Assembly (NCBI RefSeq): GCF_900110835.1
Contig: NZ_FOJG01000001.1
Coordinates: 3,193,499-3,257,498 of the forward strand
Reading direction: 5' to 3'
Length of the DNA: 64,000 nucleotides
Origin: Chitinophaga arvensicola
Lineage (GTDB): Bacteria; Bacteroidota; Bacteroidia; Chitinophagales; Chitinophagaceae
Shown here: positions 51,123-60,492 of the stretch, piece by piece
How positions within the stretch are numbered: position 1 is the first letter of the stretch
Layout: each line of letters begins with the position of its first letter
Made by a program: the position numbers and the translations under genes
Notes under the pieces: model-generated
Told to the model about the DNA's origin: nothing
Database searches by the model: none
Seen by the model: the letters and a program-made list of their open reading frames with translations, nothing else

Positions 51123-54116
51123 ATGCGCCGTATCCTCCTATGCCTTTTGTTCTTTGTTATTCCGTTGCGGGTGTCGGCCGATGGTATTCTGCAATTCCGC
51201 CACGTTAAACTGCCCGCCGGGATAGGCGATGCTATTGTTAATAACGCGACTATCGATAGTCACGGCCTGCTCTGGTTTTTCAATACTTCCGGTTTGCACC
51301 GGTATGATGGCAATCACCTGCTTACATTCGACCTGGTAAGTACGCCCTCTGTTATTTTCAATGCTATTACTACCATCGTTATTGACCAATCGGATAACCT
51401 CTGGATAGGTACGCAGAGCGGATTGGTTTTTTTTGATACCCATCGCTGGACTACCCGCTTGATAACACCTCTGAACGATCCCGGCGAAGGAGGAACACAT
51501 TTTATAAAGCGTATTTGTATTGGATCGGATGGCACGATATACACCACCGGGAACAACTATAAAATTTATCGGGTAGAAAAGGAGCACCTGGTGCAGATCG
51601 CTGACTTATCTGATCAGCCCCGTGCCGATCCGTTTGCACGCGCCATTGATTACATCGGGGAACCGGTGAAAAATCAGCTGTGGGTGGTTCATAGCGGTCG
51701 TTTACAATGCCTGGAAAGAAGCGGTAACGCTTACACGCCGGGAGCATATCTCGCGATGCCGGAATTAAAAAACAGTATTACTCCCGAAGTGTACTTTCAT
51801 CCCTCAGGTAAGATCGTTTTTTTTGCAGGTAAAGCCGGCATCCAGGTATTTAATCCGCGTACCCGGCAGCTGACGAAAGTGAAACAGGTAAATGGCGACA
51901 CGTTATCTATCGCGGGGTATATTCGTTTTTTCCTGTTGCCAAACGGGGAACTGGGTATTTATATCCGCCGGCTGGGCGTCTTCCAGTATGATGCGGCGCA
52001 GGACAAGGTGTTTGTTCCGGAAAATAATATACCGGCAAATTTTTTTAATGCGGATGTAACGTCTGTGGTTACACGTGATAATAAAGTGTATTGTTCTTTT
52101 GAAAGCGGTGTGGCAGAACTGGAATTGACAAAGGACCCGTTCCGCAATCTGCTGACTACCAACGACGACCCCACTGCACACAGTATCCGTGCTATTTATA
52201 AATCATCGGACAGTTGTTTGTATGTCACTTCCTATAAAGAAGGATTTATCCGGCTGAATGAGGCAACCGGACATTTTACCCCGATCGTTAACGGGGTAAT
52301 TTACCGGGTGCTTCCCTGGGATGATCACCGGTTGTTGCTGGCTACCGAAGGAAACGGGCTGCACTGGTATGATCTGAAAACCGGCGTCGTGACACCACAG
52401 GTGGCTAATATCCCTGCCAGCAAAGGACAACCGGACCGGGTGCCCCGTTTTTTTATCAGTATAGTGCGGGAAAATGATTCGCTGGTTTGGCTGGGTACCT
52501 ACAGGGGCGCATTCCTGCTGAATATCCATACCGGCATCATGTCGCCGCAGGGGAAGGGAAAAGCCGCCCTGGCATTGCAGAACAGCCGTATCAATGAAAT
52601 ATTGCCGCTAAACGGGCATTGCTATTTTGCCACTATCAACGGACTGTTTGATCTGGACCGGTCTGATGATAGCGTGCAGGCGCTACCTGTTAGTCAGACC
52701 ACCCCCGATAACCTCAACACCTGTTACAGTATCCGGTTGGTGAATAATCAATTGTGGCTGGGCAGCAATGGCCGGGGCATCCAGATTATTGACCTGCATG
52801 GGAAGTTGATCCGGGAAATCGACGCCGGTAACGGCCTGACGGGCAATATTGTATACACACTGGTACAGCAGGGACATTGGATGATTGCCGGCACAGAGCA
52901 TGGGTTAAGTATTATTGATACCCGCAATGGCCAGATCACCAGTTACTCACAACTGGATCATCTTCCTTCCAATGAGTTTAATCACGCAGCCGCCGCCGTA
53001 TATGGCGACCGTGTTTATATGGGAACCCTCAATGGTATCACCACATTCAGGGTGGAAGATATGCTGCGTTATAAACATGCAGATATGGACCTGAAGGTTA
53101 GTCTCACGAATTTCAGTACTACTTCCGGCATGACGCTGACGCAGCATCATAATCTACCCTATTTATCTGATGTGAAACTGGAAGTGCCGCCCGGCGTGGA
53201 TTTTTTCTCCCTTAGCTTTGGTGGAACAGATAAGCGCACGGATCTCCTGAATTATTATTACCGCATTGAGGAGGACGGACCGTGGCTGGAAATCGGGCAG
53301 CAGCATGATATCAGTATCGCCCGTATCACACCGGGACAATATACTTTCCACCTGGCCACCCGTTTTCCCGGGCAGGCAGTGTTTAAGGAATTATTGTCGG
53401 TGCCGCTGGCAGTATTGCCTGCTTTTTATGAAACGGTGTGGTTCCGGTTGTTGTGCATACTTATCGTGTTATTGGGGATAGTAGCCATTTTCCGCTATAA
53501 GGTACGGCAATTGCTCAAGGAACAATCCCTGCGTACTAAAATTGCCGGCGACCTGCACGATGAAGTGGGCAGTACGTTGACCAGGATTTATTTTCAGGCC
53601 GATCGCCTGAGCGCTTTGCCGGAAGCACCGCTTATGGCCAAACAAATCGCCAGCTCCAGCAGGGAGGCGTTACGCACCATGAGTGACATGGTCTGGTCTA
53701 TCGACTCCCGGTTTGATACCGCTGCGGATCTCGTCTCCCGAATGAAAGATTTTATAAGCAACCTGGGAGATGAACTGGATATTCGCTTTGTATTCAACGT
53801 TACCGGGGCGTATGCGGGCATGCCGCTTACGCAGATCATCCGCCAGAATTATTTCCAGATCTTTAAGGAAGCAGTGAGCAACGCTACCCGCAATGCCAGT
53901 GAGCCGGTAATAAACATAAAACTTCATTTTTCAGAGGTGATCGCCTTGCTAATCAGTAATACTTTTCCTGAAAGTGAAGAACCGGTAAAGAAGCCCTATC
54001 AGGGCGGACAAGGGACTTACTTTATGCAGCAGCGCTCCCAGCTGATGAAAGGGGAACTGGAAACATGGCAGGAGGGACAGGTATATTACCTCAAACTCAC
54101 AGTGCCAGTGAGGTAA
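51123..54116 (+). CDS. Propeller/Y_Y_Y sensor histidine kinase
   Basis: Membrane kinase of 997 aa. Signal peptide (LLFFVIPLRVSADG), then a periplasmic two-component-regulator propeller with repeats such as IDSHGLLWFFNTSGLHRYDG and IDQSDNLWIGTQSGLVFFD, a Y_Y_Y domain (NYYYRIEEDGPWLEIG) and one membrane helix (WFRLLCILIVLLGIVAIF). The HisKA_3 domain has His812 in GDLHDEVGSTLTRIY. The ATPase end is odd: the N box is FKEAVSNATRNA, but the DxGxG-type G1 box is replaced by LLISNTFPESEE, while QGGQGTYFMQQRSQLM stands for G2. ATP binding may be weak. Its response regulator gene follows 54 bp later. The ligand is probably a sugar or glycan, by family. Confidence 0.92.
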   Translation: MRRILLCLLFFVIPLRVSADGILQFRHVKLPAGIGDAIVNNATIDSHGLLWFFNTSGLHRYDGNHLLTFDLVSTPSVIFNAITTIVIDQSDNLWIGTQSGLVFFDTHRWTTRLITPLNDPGEGGTHFIKRICIGSDGTIYTTGNNYKIYRVEKEHLVQIADLSDQPRADPFARAIDYIGEPVKNQLWVVHSGRLQCLERSGNAYTPGAYLAMPELKNSITPEVYFHPSGKIVFFAGKAGIQVFNPRTRQLTKVKQVNGDTLSIAGYIRFFLLPNGELGIYIRRLGVFQYDAAQDKVFVPENNIPANFFNADVTSVVTRDNKVYCSFESGVAELELTKDPFRNLLTTNDDPTAHSIRAIYKSSDSCLYVTSYKEGFIRLNEATGHFTPIVNGVIYRVLPWDDHRLLLATEGNGLHWYDLKTGVVTPQVANIPASKGQPDRVPRFFISIVRENDSLVWLGTYRGAFLLNIHTGIMSPQGKGKAALALQNSRINEILPLNGHCYFATINGLFDLDRSDDSVQALPVSQTTPDNLNTCYSIRLVNNQLWLGSNGRGIQIIDLHGKLIREIDAGNGLTGNIVYTLVQQGHWMIAGTEHGLSIIDTRNGQITSYSQLDHLPSNEFNHAAAAVYGDRVYMGTLNGITTFRVEDMLRYKHADMDLKVSLTNFSTTSGMTLTQHHNLPYLSDVKLEVPPGVDFFSLSFGGTDKRTDLLNYYYRIEEDGPWLEIGQQHDISIARITPGQYTFHLATRFPGQAVFKELLSVPLAVLPAFYETVWFRLLCILIVLLGIVAIFRYKVRQLLKEQSLRTKIAGDLHDEVGSTLTRIYFQADRLSALPEAPLMAKQIASSSREALRTMSDMVWSIDSRFDTAADLVSRMKDFISNLGDELDIRFVFNVTGAYAGMPLTQIIRQNYFQIFKEAVSNATRNASEPVINIKLHFSEVIALLISNTFPESEEPVKKPYQGGQGTYFMQQRSQLMKGELETWQEGQVYYLKLTVPVR

Positions 54117-54133
54117 ATCCCCCAAAGTAGGGA
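54117..54133 (+). promoter_or_regulatory. 17-bp repeat ATCCCCCAAAGTAGGGA, copy 1
   Basis: It starts right after the kinase stop codon and lies 38 bp before the response regulator ATG at 54171. It matches 16 of 17 bases with the copy at 54799. The arms CCC/GGG around a 6-8 base centre resemble the palindromes bound by NarL/LuxR-type regulators. Confidence 0.5.
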
Positions 54134-54170
54134 GATGCTTTTTTGTTTTTTTTCCTTCATCTTTACAGCT

Positions 54171-54812
54171 ATGATTTATCTGGGTATCATAGAAGACGAT
54201 GCAGTGGTGCGGGAAACGCTGGTAGATTTCTTCCGGCAGCAACCGGATTTCACCTGCCTGCTGTCGGCCGGATCGGTGGAGGAATTCCTGTTGCAATGGG
54301 AACCTGATCTGGTCCTGGATGTAGTGTTGTCTGATATTGGTTTACCCGGAAAATCAGGGATAAAAGGCATTCCGTTGCTGAAAAAAAGAGCCCCTGGCTG
54401 CCAGGTGATTATGCTGACGGTGTATGATGATCCGGAGAAATTGTTCCAGGCTTTGTGTGCCGGGGCGAATGGATATCTTCTGAAACATACGCCGCTGCTG
54501 AAAATAAAAGAAGGTCTGCTCACCGCTATGGAAGGTGGCGCGCCTATGTCCCCTGGGATTGCGGCCAAAGTGGTGGCCTATTTTCATCCCAAAACATCCA
54601 ATTCCCTTGAAGAAAAGATTACCCCGCGTGAAGCGCAGGTATTGCGGGCGGTAGAAGAAGGACTCACCAATAAAGAAATTGCCATCCGCTTAAGCATTTC
54701 ACTGGAAACGGTGAAATCACATATCAAGAATATCTATCAGAAATTGGAAGTGAATAGCCGTCATCTCTTGATCAAGGGCGGTTTCGGGAAAACAGTCCAT
54801 CCCCCTAAGTAG
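54171..54812 (+). CDS. NarL/FixJ-type response regulator
   Basis: Response regulator of 213 aa. The receiver domain has the acidic pair in GIIEDDAVV, phosphorylated Asp55 in VVLSDIGLPGKSG, Thr in VIMLTVYDDPEK and Lys in GYLLKHTPLLK. The LuxR-type HTH covers the last 60 residues (ITPREAQVLRAVEEGLTNKE, then ISLETVKSHIKNIYQKL). It is the cognate regulator of the propeller kinase 54 bp upstream. I use the ATG at 54171; the frame upstream of it runs through a T-rich promoter-like stretch. Its stop codon lies inside a second copy of the 17-bp repeat, so it may regulate its own locus. Confidence 0.94.
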   Translation: MIYLGIIEDDAVVRETLVDFFRQQPDFTCLLSAGSVEEFLLQWEPDLVLDVVLSDIGLPGKSGIKGIPLLKKRAPGCQVIMLTVYDDPEKLFQALCAGANGYLLKHTPLLKIKEGLLTAMEGGAPMSPGIAAKVVAYFHPKTSNSLEEKITPREAQVLRAVEEGLTNKEIAIRLSISLETVKSHIKNIYQKLEVNSRHLLIKGGFGKTVHPPK

Positions 54813-54815
54813 GGA
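54799..54815 (+). promoter_or_regulatory. 17-bp repeat ATCCCCCTAAGTAGGGA, copy 2
   Basis: It overlaps the stop codon of the response regulator and holds a perfect palindrome core CCCTA-AG-TAGGG. One base differs from copy 1. Its place at a gene end could serve transcription of the downstream 539-bp gap. Confidence 0.5.
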
Positions 54816-55218
54816 TACCGCAGTGCGGCATTTTAGATTTTCTTTGTGCCTTATCAATCGATACATGCCTGCGTCAGTTTTAGCCATCTCTTTTTGTGCC
54901 ATTACTCAGATGTTTCAAATATTTTATATGTTTCCGGTCTGCGGGCGAAAGTCTTTGCTCCGTGGAACGGCCGCATATCTGCTTCCGTATGATCTCCCTA
55001 TACCCATAATCACGGCAGGTTGTGCCCATCCGGGCACAACGGCTGTGAAAAATTATACCAGTCGCCATTCTAAATCTGGTTACGCCGTTGCCTGGGATCA
55101 CTTGTACGACCGTGGTCTCAGGAGCGGCGTTTTATAGGGAAAAACTATTTAATATCATCCTTCCTGACCCCACAAAATAACGTTTCCTTTCATCGACATT
55201 GTCTGATAACCCTCATAA

Positions 55219-55249
55219 AAGCCGCCCTGGCAGGCGGCTTTCTTATTTA
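55219..55249 (+). terminator. Terminator before sigma gene 3
   Basis: 8-bp stem AAGCCGCC (55219-55226) with GGCGGCTT (55233-55240), loop CTGGCA, then TCTTATTT. It is 407 bp after the response regulator stop, so it ends either a long 3' UTR or a separate small transcript. Confidence 0.8.
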
Positions 55250-55296
55250 TCCCCTGCCCGTTTGAGGGGAAATTACTTCCGTTGTAATTAAATTAA

Positions 55297-55304
55297 TATC
55301 TTTG
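55297..55304 (+). promoter_or_regulatory. Promoter -7 element TATCTTTG for sigma gene 3
   Basis: Exact TAnnTTTG match, 47 bases before the ATG at 55352. The -33 element is not clear. It would drive the third sigma - FecR - SusCD operon. Confidence 0.55.
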
Positions 55305-55351
55305 GAGTCAACCAAACTGGAGGTTAATATCCCCCCGTTTGCCGCTGTGAT

Positions 55352-55897
55352 ATGTTTGATGAAAGAGACATTTGGGTGAAATTTTGTGCCGGTGAACAAG
55401 CTGCCTTCCGTGAATTATATGATCAATATTATTCACGCTTATTTGTATGGGGGTGTAAGTGGCTCGATGGTGATGCCGCTTTTGTAAAAGACCATCTGCA
55501 CGATTTTTTTATTTATTTATGGGAGAAAAGAAGTAACCTGTCTCAGGACATACAGGTGTCTGCTTACCTGCTCACCGCTTTCAAACGCCGTCTGATAGAA
55601 CAATGGGGAAAACAACAAAAACTGACGGATGTCAGCAGCATGATGGACCTGTCGGCCGACGACAATGAAGAGGCAGACCTCTTTGATACCCAGTTTGGCC
55701 GTGTACAGGCTGCCATGGCCAATTTGAGTCCCGCTCAACGGGAAGTCATAGAAATGCGTTTCCTGCAACACCTCTCTCTCCAGGAAATTGCCGATGTAAA
55801 AAATACAAGTCTCCGTACCGTCTATAACCTTACCCACCGCGCGATTTCGCAGCTTCGACAGGATGTCGGCAAAAAAAATATTTTATTTCTGTGGTAA
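55352..55897 (+). CDS. ECF RNA polymerase sigma factor (FecI-like), locus 3
   Basis: ECF sigma factor of 181 aa. Sigma-2 at about residues 15-85 (FRELYDQYYSRLFVWGCKWL, DHLHDFFIYLWEKR), sigma-4 at about 120-175 (LSPAQREVIEMRFLQHLSLQEIADV, TSLRTVYNLTHRAISQLR). It starts a compact sigma - FecR - SusC - SusD - TlpA - amidohydrolase run; gaps are 42, 10, 4, 63 and 4 bp. A TATCTTTG promoter lies 47 bp upstream. Confidence 0.93.
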   Translation: MFDERDIWVKFCAGEQAAFRELYDQYYSRLFVWGCKWLDGDAAFVKDHLHDFFIYLWEKRSNLSQDIQVSAYLLTAFKRRLIEQWGKQQKLTDVSSMMDLSADDNEEADLFDTQFGRVQAAMANLSPAQREVIEMRFLQHLSLQEIADVKNTSLRTVYNLTHRAISQLRQDVGKKNILFLW

Positions 55898-55939
55898 ATC
55901 GGGTGCGCTTTTCCCTCTGTATAGAAAAAGCAAGCCGGA

Positions 55940-56953
55940 ATGGAATCTGTCTCCGTAGAAAAATTAATGGCACAGTCGTCTTTTATCAACTACTGTTTTC
56001 AGACAGGGGAGGAAGATATGCGCTATTGGGAGAACTGGCTCCGGGAGCATCCTGAACATCAGCAGGTCGTACAGGAAGCCAGGGAGATGGTGATGGCCGC
56101 AGGCTGGCTGTCGTATGCGGAAAAGGAAAAACCGTTGGCACTGGCTCAACTGGATGAATACCTGTTGTCCGCGTCCGCACCACGCACCCGCTCCATCCGC
56201 TGGTATTACGCCGCTGCTGCTTCGCTGATACTGGTATTCGCGGCCGCCTGGTATTTCAAACCTGCCCGTACTGCCGCTCCTGTTGTGGCAGCGCGTTCCG
56301 GACCGCTCCGCCTGCAATACAGCACCATGGGCCACGCCCGGCAAGGCTTTATATTACCTGACAGCAGTTATGTACTGCTCGAAAGCAACACGCTGCTGCA
56401 GCTGGATCATTCTTTCGGCGTCAGCAGCCGCAGCATGGAACTCAATGGGGTCGCTTATTTCAAGGTGTCGCCCGATCAGCACCGGCCGTTTAAGGTGAGA
56501 AGTGCGGAGTACACGGTGACTGCACTGGGTACCGCTTTCCGCATGACGGCACAGAAAGCTGCGCTGCATGTATTACTGGAAGAAGGAAAGGTGATGGTGC
56601 AAAAGGAAACTGCAGGCAAGCAAATATTGGTGGCTTACCTGCTGCCATCGGAAAGTTTGCTCCTGGAGCCTGATTCCCGCAAATCACCACAACCACAGCA
56701 ATTTGCACAAAGTACCCTCAACGCATGGAAAGCACAGGAGATCATTTTTGATCATACGCCTTTAAGCGAAGTGGTACTCCAACTGGAAGCTTGTTATAAT
56801 ATTAAGATCAGCGTAGAAGGAATCAACCTTCAACAGGAAATATTCTCAGGACGATTTAAGAATGATGCACTACCAGCTGTACTGGATGTATTGTGTTTCA
56901 CATTAAACAAACAGTACCAATTTGCCGATTCGACCAATGTATTAATTAAGTAA
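55940..56953 (+). CDS. FecR-type anti-sigma factor, locus 3
   Basis: Anti-sigma factor of 337 aa. Cytoplasmic N-terminus (1-90) with an ECF-binding segment (FINYCFQTGEEDMRYWENWL). Membrane helix at about 90-108 (YYAAAASLILVFAAAWYF). Periplasmic FecR domain at about 130-225 (MGHARQGFILPDSSYVLL, LNGVAYFKVSPD, TALGTAFRMTA) and DUF4974 at the end (EIIFDHTPLSEVVLQLEACY). It lies 42 bp after its sigma gene and 10 bp before SusC3, so the set is complete and co-transcribed. Confidence 0.93.
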   Translation: MESVSVEKLMAQSSFINYCFQTGEEDMRYWENWLREHPEHQQVVQEAREMVMAAGWLSYAEKEKPLALAQLDEYLLSASAPRTRSIRWYYAAAASLILVFAAAWYFKPARTAAPVVAARSGPLRLQYSTMGHARQGFILPDSSYVLLESNTLLQLDHSFGVSSRSMELNGVAYFKVSPDQHRPFKVRSAEYTVTALGTAFRMTAQKAALHVLLEEGKVMVQKETAGKQILVAYLLPSESLLLEPDSRKSPQPQQFAQSTLNAWKAQEIIFDHTPLSEVVLQLEACYNIKISVEGINLQQEIFSGRFKNDALPAVLDVLCFTLNKQYQFADSTNVLIK

Positions 56954-56963
56954 TCAACCAACT

Positions 56964-59900
56964 ATGGATTTACATTTACGCCGGTTATCCGCAGGGATAA
57001 CGAGCCGGATTTCCCATGCCTTTCTGGTGGTGATCACTTTTGTGCTCACCCTCACGCTGCTGCCTGCACATGCGCAGGAAAAAAAGATGGTCACCCTAAC
57101 AAAGGTGCCCGTTGAAAAAGCATTTCATCAGTTGTCCGGCTTGTATAAAGTCCGCTTTTTTTATGCCGGTTCCGCCATCAACAAAAATGAAACGATTACG
57201 ATCCCTCCTGCAGAGCGATCGCTCGAACAGGTGTTGCAATACCTTACTGCAAATTACCGTTACGCCTTCCGCAGATCAGATAACATGATCAGCGTGAGTT
57301 TGCCACGACCTCCTGCTACCATTGCTACGCAGGAAAAAACGGTGCGTGGCCGCATCGGGCTGTACGAAAATGATAACATCATCTATAATGCCGGTGTTAC
57401 TATCCGGGAACTGGGTAGCAATAACGCAGTGATCACGGATGATAAAGGTTTTTTCTCCATGCGTCTTCGCACCAATGAAGCGGTGCTGAGTATCAGTTGT
57501 GTAGGATATGAACCAACAGAACTGGAAGCGGGGGATAAAGCCCAGGTGAATGTTACCCTGAAGCAATTATTACAGGCTATTCCCGAAGTAGTGATCTCTA
57601 CGGGGTACCAGACCCTCGCCCGGAAAAACACTACCGGTGCCTATTCCCTGATTTCAGAAAAAGAAATAGAGCGCAGAAGCAGCCAGTCGCTCAACAGTGT
57701 ACTGGAAGGCGCTATTCCCGGTCTTACGCTGGCTTCCGGCTATGGGAGGGTAAACGGTGTTCGTCAGCCTACCGGTACCGATATACAGGTACGGGGTGGT
57801 AGTGCACTGCAAACCGGCCGTAATGCGCCACTCATCGTAGTGGACGGCTTCCCGGTAAATCAGCTGCCCACCAATATGAATGATGTGGCCAAGATCGATG
57901 TACTGAAAGATGCCGCTGCTGCTGCCGTATGGGGCGCCCGCGCCGCCAACGGCGTTATTGTGATCGTTACCAAAAGAGGTAAGGAAGGCAAACTGCGTGT
58001 TAACTACGCCAGCAATACTTATGTTACTTCAAAGCCCGATTATTCAAAACTTTTTCGTGCCAATGGAGCCGACCTGGTTGACTATGATAAGGAAGCGTAT
58101 GATAAAGGATTCATCGATCCACGGAACTTTGAGACCTCTGCCAATGGTTATTCCCCCTCTTTCGACCTGCTCTTTCAGCTCAATAAAGGATTGCTGACAG
58201 ATGCGGAATTTAAACGCAAACAGGATTCCCTGGGAGGCATTTCCAATCAGCAGCAGATCAAGGATCTCCTGTTACGCACCGGCGTACGCCAGAACCATTA
58301 CCTCTCGCTGTCAGGCGGTGGTAAGGGATATAACTTTATGGTATCCGGTACCTATGAAAATGGGAATACCGTATTTGTTGGCGACAGGGCACAGACAGCC
58401 CAGTTGAACACCCGTGGCGACTTTCAGCTGAGCCCGGCGCTGCGTTTTAATGTAGATATGAACGCCGCTTTCGATGATAGCAAAACAGTGCCTTCCCTCA
58501 GCAATGATATCCAGAAATTGCCTCCCTACCAGTTACTGGTGGATGGCAACGGACAATACCTTTATGATTACAGTGTGTTTAATAAAGCACAGAATGACCG
58601 GCTCGTAAAACTGGGCTACGCAGATAATGGCCGCAACCTGCTCGAAGAAGCACGTATTGCCAATAACAGGAATAAAACGTTCGCGCTGAGAACCAATGTA
58701 GGCGGACAGTGGAAAATAGTAAAAGGATTGACACTTAATGCCAATTTCCTGTACGACCGGAAAAAACAAAGCACTAAAAATATTATTCCGCAACAGGCCT
58801 ATAGCAACCGTAATTATACCAACCAGTTTACCACACTGGATGCCGCCAATAAGCCGGTGTATAATCTTCCGCAGGGCGACCGTCTGGATCAGGCAGAAAA
58901 CAGCTACAACAACTGGGCAGTGCGTACACAGCTGAATTACACACGTATGTTCGGGTCTGTACATTTCATCAACCTGGCAGCAGGTGCGGAAGTAAAGAAA
59001 TATATCACCGATGGATTTACCGTCAGCAAATTTGGATATAATGATGACCTGCAATCCTGGCAGCCTATTGATCAAAAACAACTGCTGAAAGGAGGCCTTA
59101 AATGGTGGAACGGAAACGGCGTGCCCATCTTTGACGCATCGTCCTATGATCGCTTTACCTATAACGACATCCGGGAGAAATCTTCCTATGGTATAGCTAC
59201 GTATACCTACGACGACCGCTACACCGTTACGGGTAGTTACCGCGTAGATCAGTCGAACCTCTTCGGGGTAGATCCGAAGTACCGCCGTACGCCGTTATGG
59301 TCGGCCGGTGTGGCATGGGATGCTACGCAGGAATCTTTCTTCAACGTTCCGCAGATCAGTATGCTGAAACTGCGTGCAACCGTTGGTCTTACCGGTAACT
59401 TCGATGAAACCACCACGCCGTTACTGGTGGCTACGCGTCGCTTTCAGGCGAATCTCAATGATTTTGCTGCCCGCGTTGCCTCCTATAATCCGAAACTCCG
59501 TTGGGAACGTACGCGTACTATCAACGTAGGGGTGGATCTGGGTATGTTTAACAACCGTTTCCAGGTGACTGCAGATGTGTACAACAAATATGGTTACGAC
59601 CTCTATGGCAACCTGGTATTGGATCCCACTGTTGGTTTCAATCAAATGAATATCAACGCAGCCCGGATGACCAACAAAGGTGTGGAAATGGCGATACAGG
59701 GAAATATCATAGACGACAAAAACTTCAAATGGCACAGCCGTTTGAATATCGCCTATAACAGCAACCGGATTATTGATAACAAAGTACCGGATGGTAATCC
59801 TGAAATCAACCGCCCTTCCGGCACCACGCAATATGTGGAAGGATATAACCGCGAATCATTATGGAGCTATCAGTGGGCAGGACTGGATGATCATGGTAAC

Positions 59901-60488
59901 CCGCTTGTATACGGTGATAAAGGAGAAAAGGTAAAGAAAGCAGTATTCTCCTCCCTGGTACATAGTGGTACTTACCGTGCGCCTTATTCCGGTGGATTTA
60001 CCAATATTTTCACTTATCGCCAATGGCTCCTGAGCGCGCTCACTACTTTCAACTTCGGCAATGTACTTCGTCGCGAGATGCCTAATATGTATGCATATGC
60101 ATTTTCTACTTCGATGAACTACCAGATCCGCGATCGCTGGCGTAAACCGGGCGATGAAGCACATACTGATATTGCCTCACTTACCCCGTCTTTTGATCCG
60201 GCGGATTTTTACGACGGACGCGAACGCGTGATCCAGTATTCTTCCAATAGCGTGATCCCGGGCGATTATATCCGTTTACGCGAAGTGCAGCTCGGCTACC
60301 GTTTACCGGATGCTTTGCTCAAACGCACCGTATTGAAAAGTGTACAGTTCATGGCGCAGATGAATAACATCGCGCTGTGGAAGAAAAATAAGTACGGCAT
60401 AGATCCCGAAGCAATAGATCCGATCAGCGGCGCCTACTATTTGCCTGAACCAAGAGTAACCACTTTTACTGTACGTGTAGAACTGTAA
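56964..60488 (+). CDS. SusC/RagA TonB-dependent receptor with STN domain, locus 3
   Basis: Outer-membrane importer of 1174 aa. Signal segment (LVVITFVLTLTLLPAHAQ), STN domain (about 42-118; VTLTKVPVEKAFHQLSGLY), CarboxypepD_reg (about 128-210; NAGVTIRELGSNNAVITDD, ISCVGYEPTEL), plug (EVVISTGYQTLARKN, LIVVDGFPVNQLP, ARAANGVIVIVTKRG) and barrel ending TTFTVRVEL. The VVISTGYQ TonB box is typical of SusC proteins linked to peptide or small-molecule uptake with TlpA and hydrolase partners. The next gene, SusD3, starts four bases after its stop. Confidence 0.96.
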   Translation: MDLHLRRLSAGITSRISHAFLVVITFVLTLTLLPAHAQEKKMVTLTKVPVEKAFHQLSGLYKVRFFYAGSAINKNETITIPPAERSLEQVLQYLTANYRYAFRRSDNMISVSLPRPPATIATQEKTVRGRIGLYENDNIIYNAGVTIRELGSNNAVITDDKGFFSMRLRTNEAVLSISCVGYEPTELEAGDKAQVNVTLKQLLQAIPEVVISTGYQTLARKNTTGAYSLISEKEIERRSSQSLNSVLEGAIPGLTLASGYGRVNGVRQPTGTDIQVRGGSALQTGRNAPLIVVDGFPVNQLPTNMNDVAKIDVLKDAAAAAVWGARAANGVIVIVTKRGKEGKLRVNYASNTYVTSKPDYSKLFRANGADLVDYDKEAYDKGFIDPRNFETSANGYSPSFDLLFQLNKGLLTDAEFKRKQDSLGGISNQQQIKDLLLRTGVRQNHYLSLSGGGKGYNFMVSGTYENGNTVFVGDRAQTAQLNTRGDFQLSPALRFNVDMNAAFDDSKTVPSLSNDIQKLPPYQLLVDGNGQYLYDYSVFNKAQNDRLVKLGYADNGRNLLEEARIANNRNKTFALRTNVGGQWKIVKGLTLNANFLYDRKKQSTKNIIPQQAYSNRNYTNQFTTLDAANKPVYNLPQGDRLDQAENSYNNWAVRTQLNYTRMFGSVHFINLAAGAEVKKYITDGFTVSKFGYNDDLQSWQPIDQKQLLKGGLKWWNGNGVPIFDASSYDRFTYNDIREKSSYGIATYTYDDRYTVTGSYRVDQSNLFGVDPKYRRTPLWSAGVAWDATQESFFNVPQISMLKLRATVGLTGNFDETTTPLLVATRRFQANLNDFAARVASYNPKLRWERTRTINVGVDLGMFNNRFQVTADVYNKYGYDLYGNLVLDPTVGFNQMNINAARMTNKGVEMAIQGNIIDDKNFKWHSRLNIAYNSNRIIDNKVPDGNPEINRPSGTTQYVEGYNRESLWSYQWAGLDDHGNPLVYGDKGEKVKKAVFSSLVHSGTYRAPYSGGFTNIFTYRQWLLSALTTFNFGNVLRREMPNMYAYAFSTSMNYQIRDRWRKPGDEAHTDIASLTPSFDPADFYDGRERVIQYSSNSVIPGDYIRLREVQLGYRLPDALLKRTVLKSVQFMAQMNNIALWKKNKYGIDPEAIDPISGAYYLPEPRVTTFTVRVEL

Positions 60489-60492
60489 AAAT

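Larger units (their letters stand above)
54813..55351. other. 539-bp gap with hairpins, no convincing gene
   Basis: No convincing coding sequence; a 104-codon frame at 54823-55137 has poor composition and no start context. It holds a perfect 9-bp hairpin (GTTGTGCCC at 55019-55027 with GGGCACAAC at 55032-55040), a terminator at 55219 and a CCCCT/AGGGG repeat (55252-55268). A promoter-like TTTTCTTTG lies at 54837-54845. A small RNA ending at the terminator is possible. Confidence 0.4.

Noticed and set aside
54823..55137. 104-codon plus-strand frame after the response regulator
   Set aside because: Composition is unlike a protein (scattered Cys, His and Pro with no fold pattern) and it crosses a perfect hairpin.
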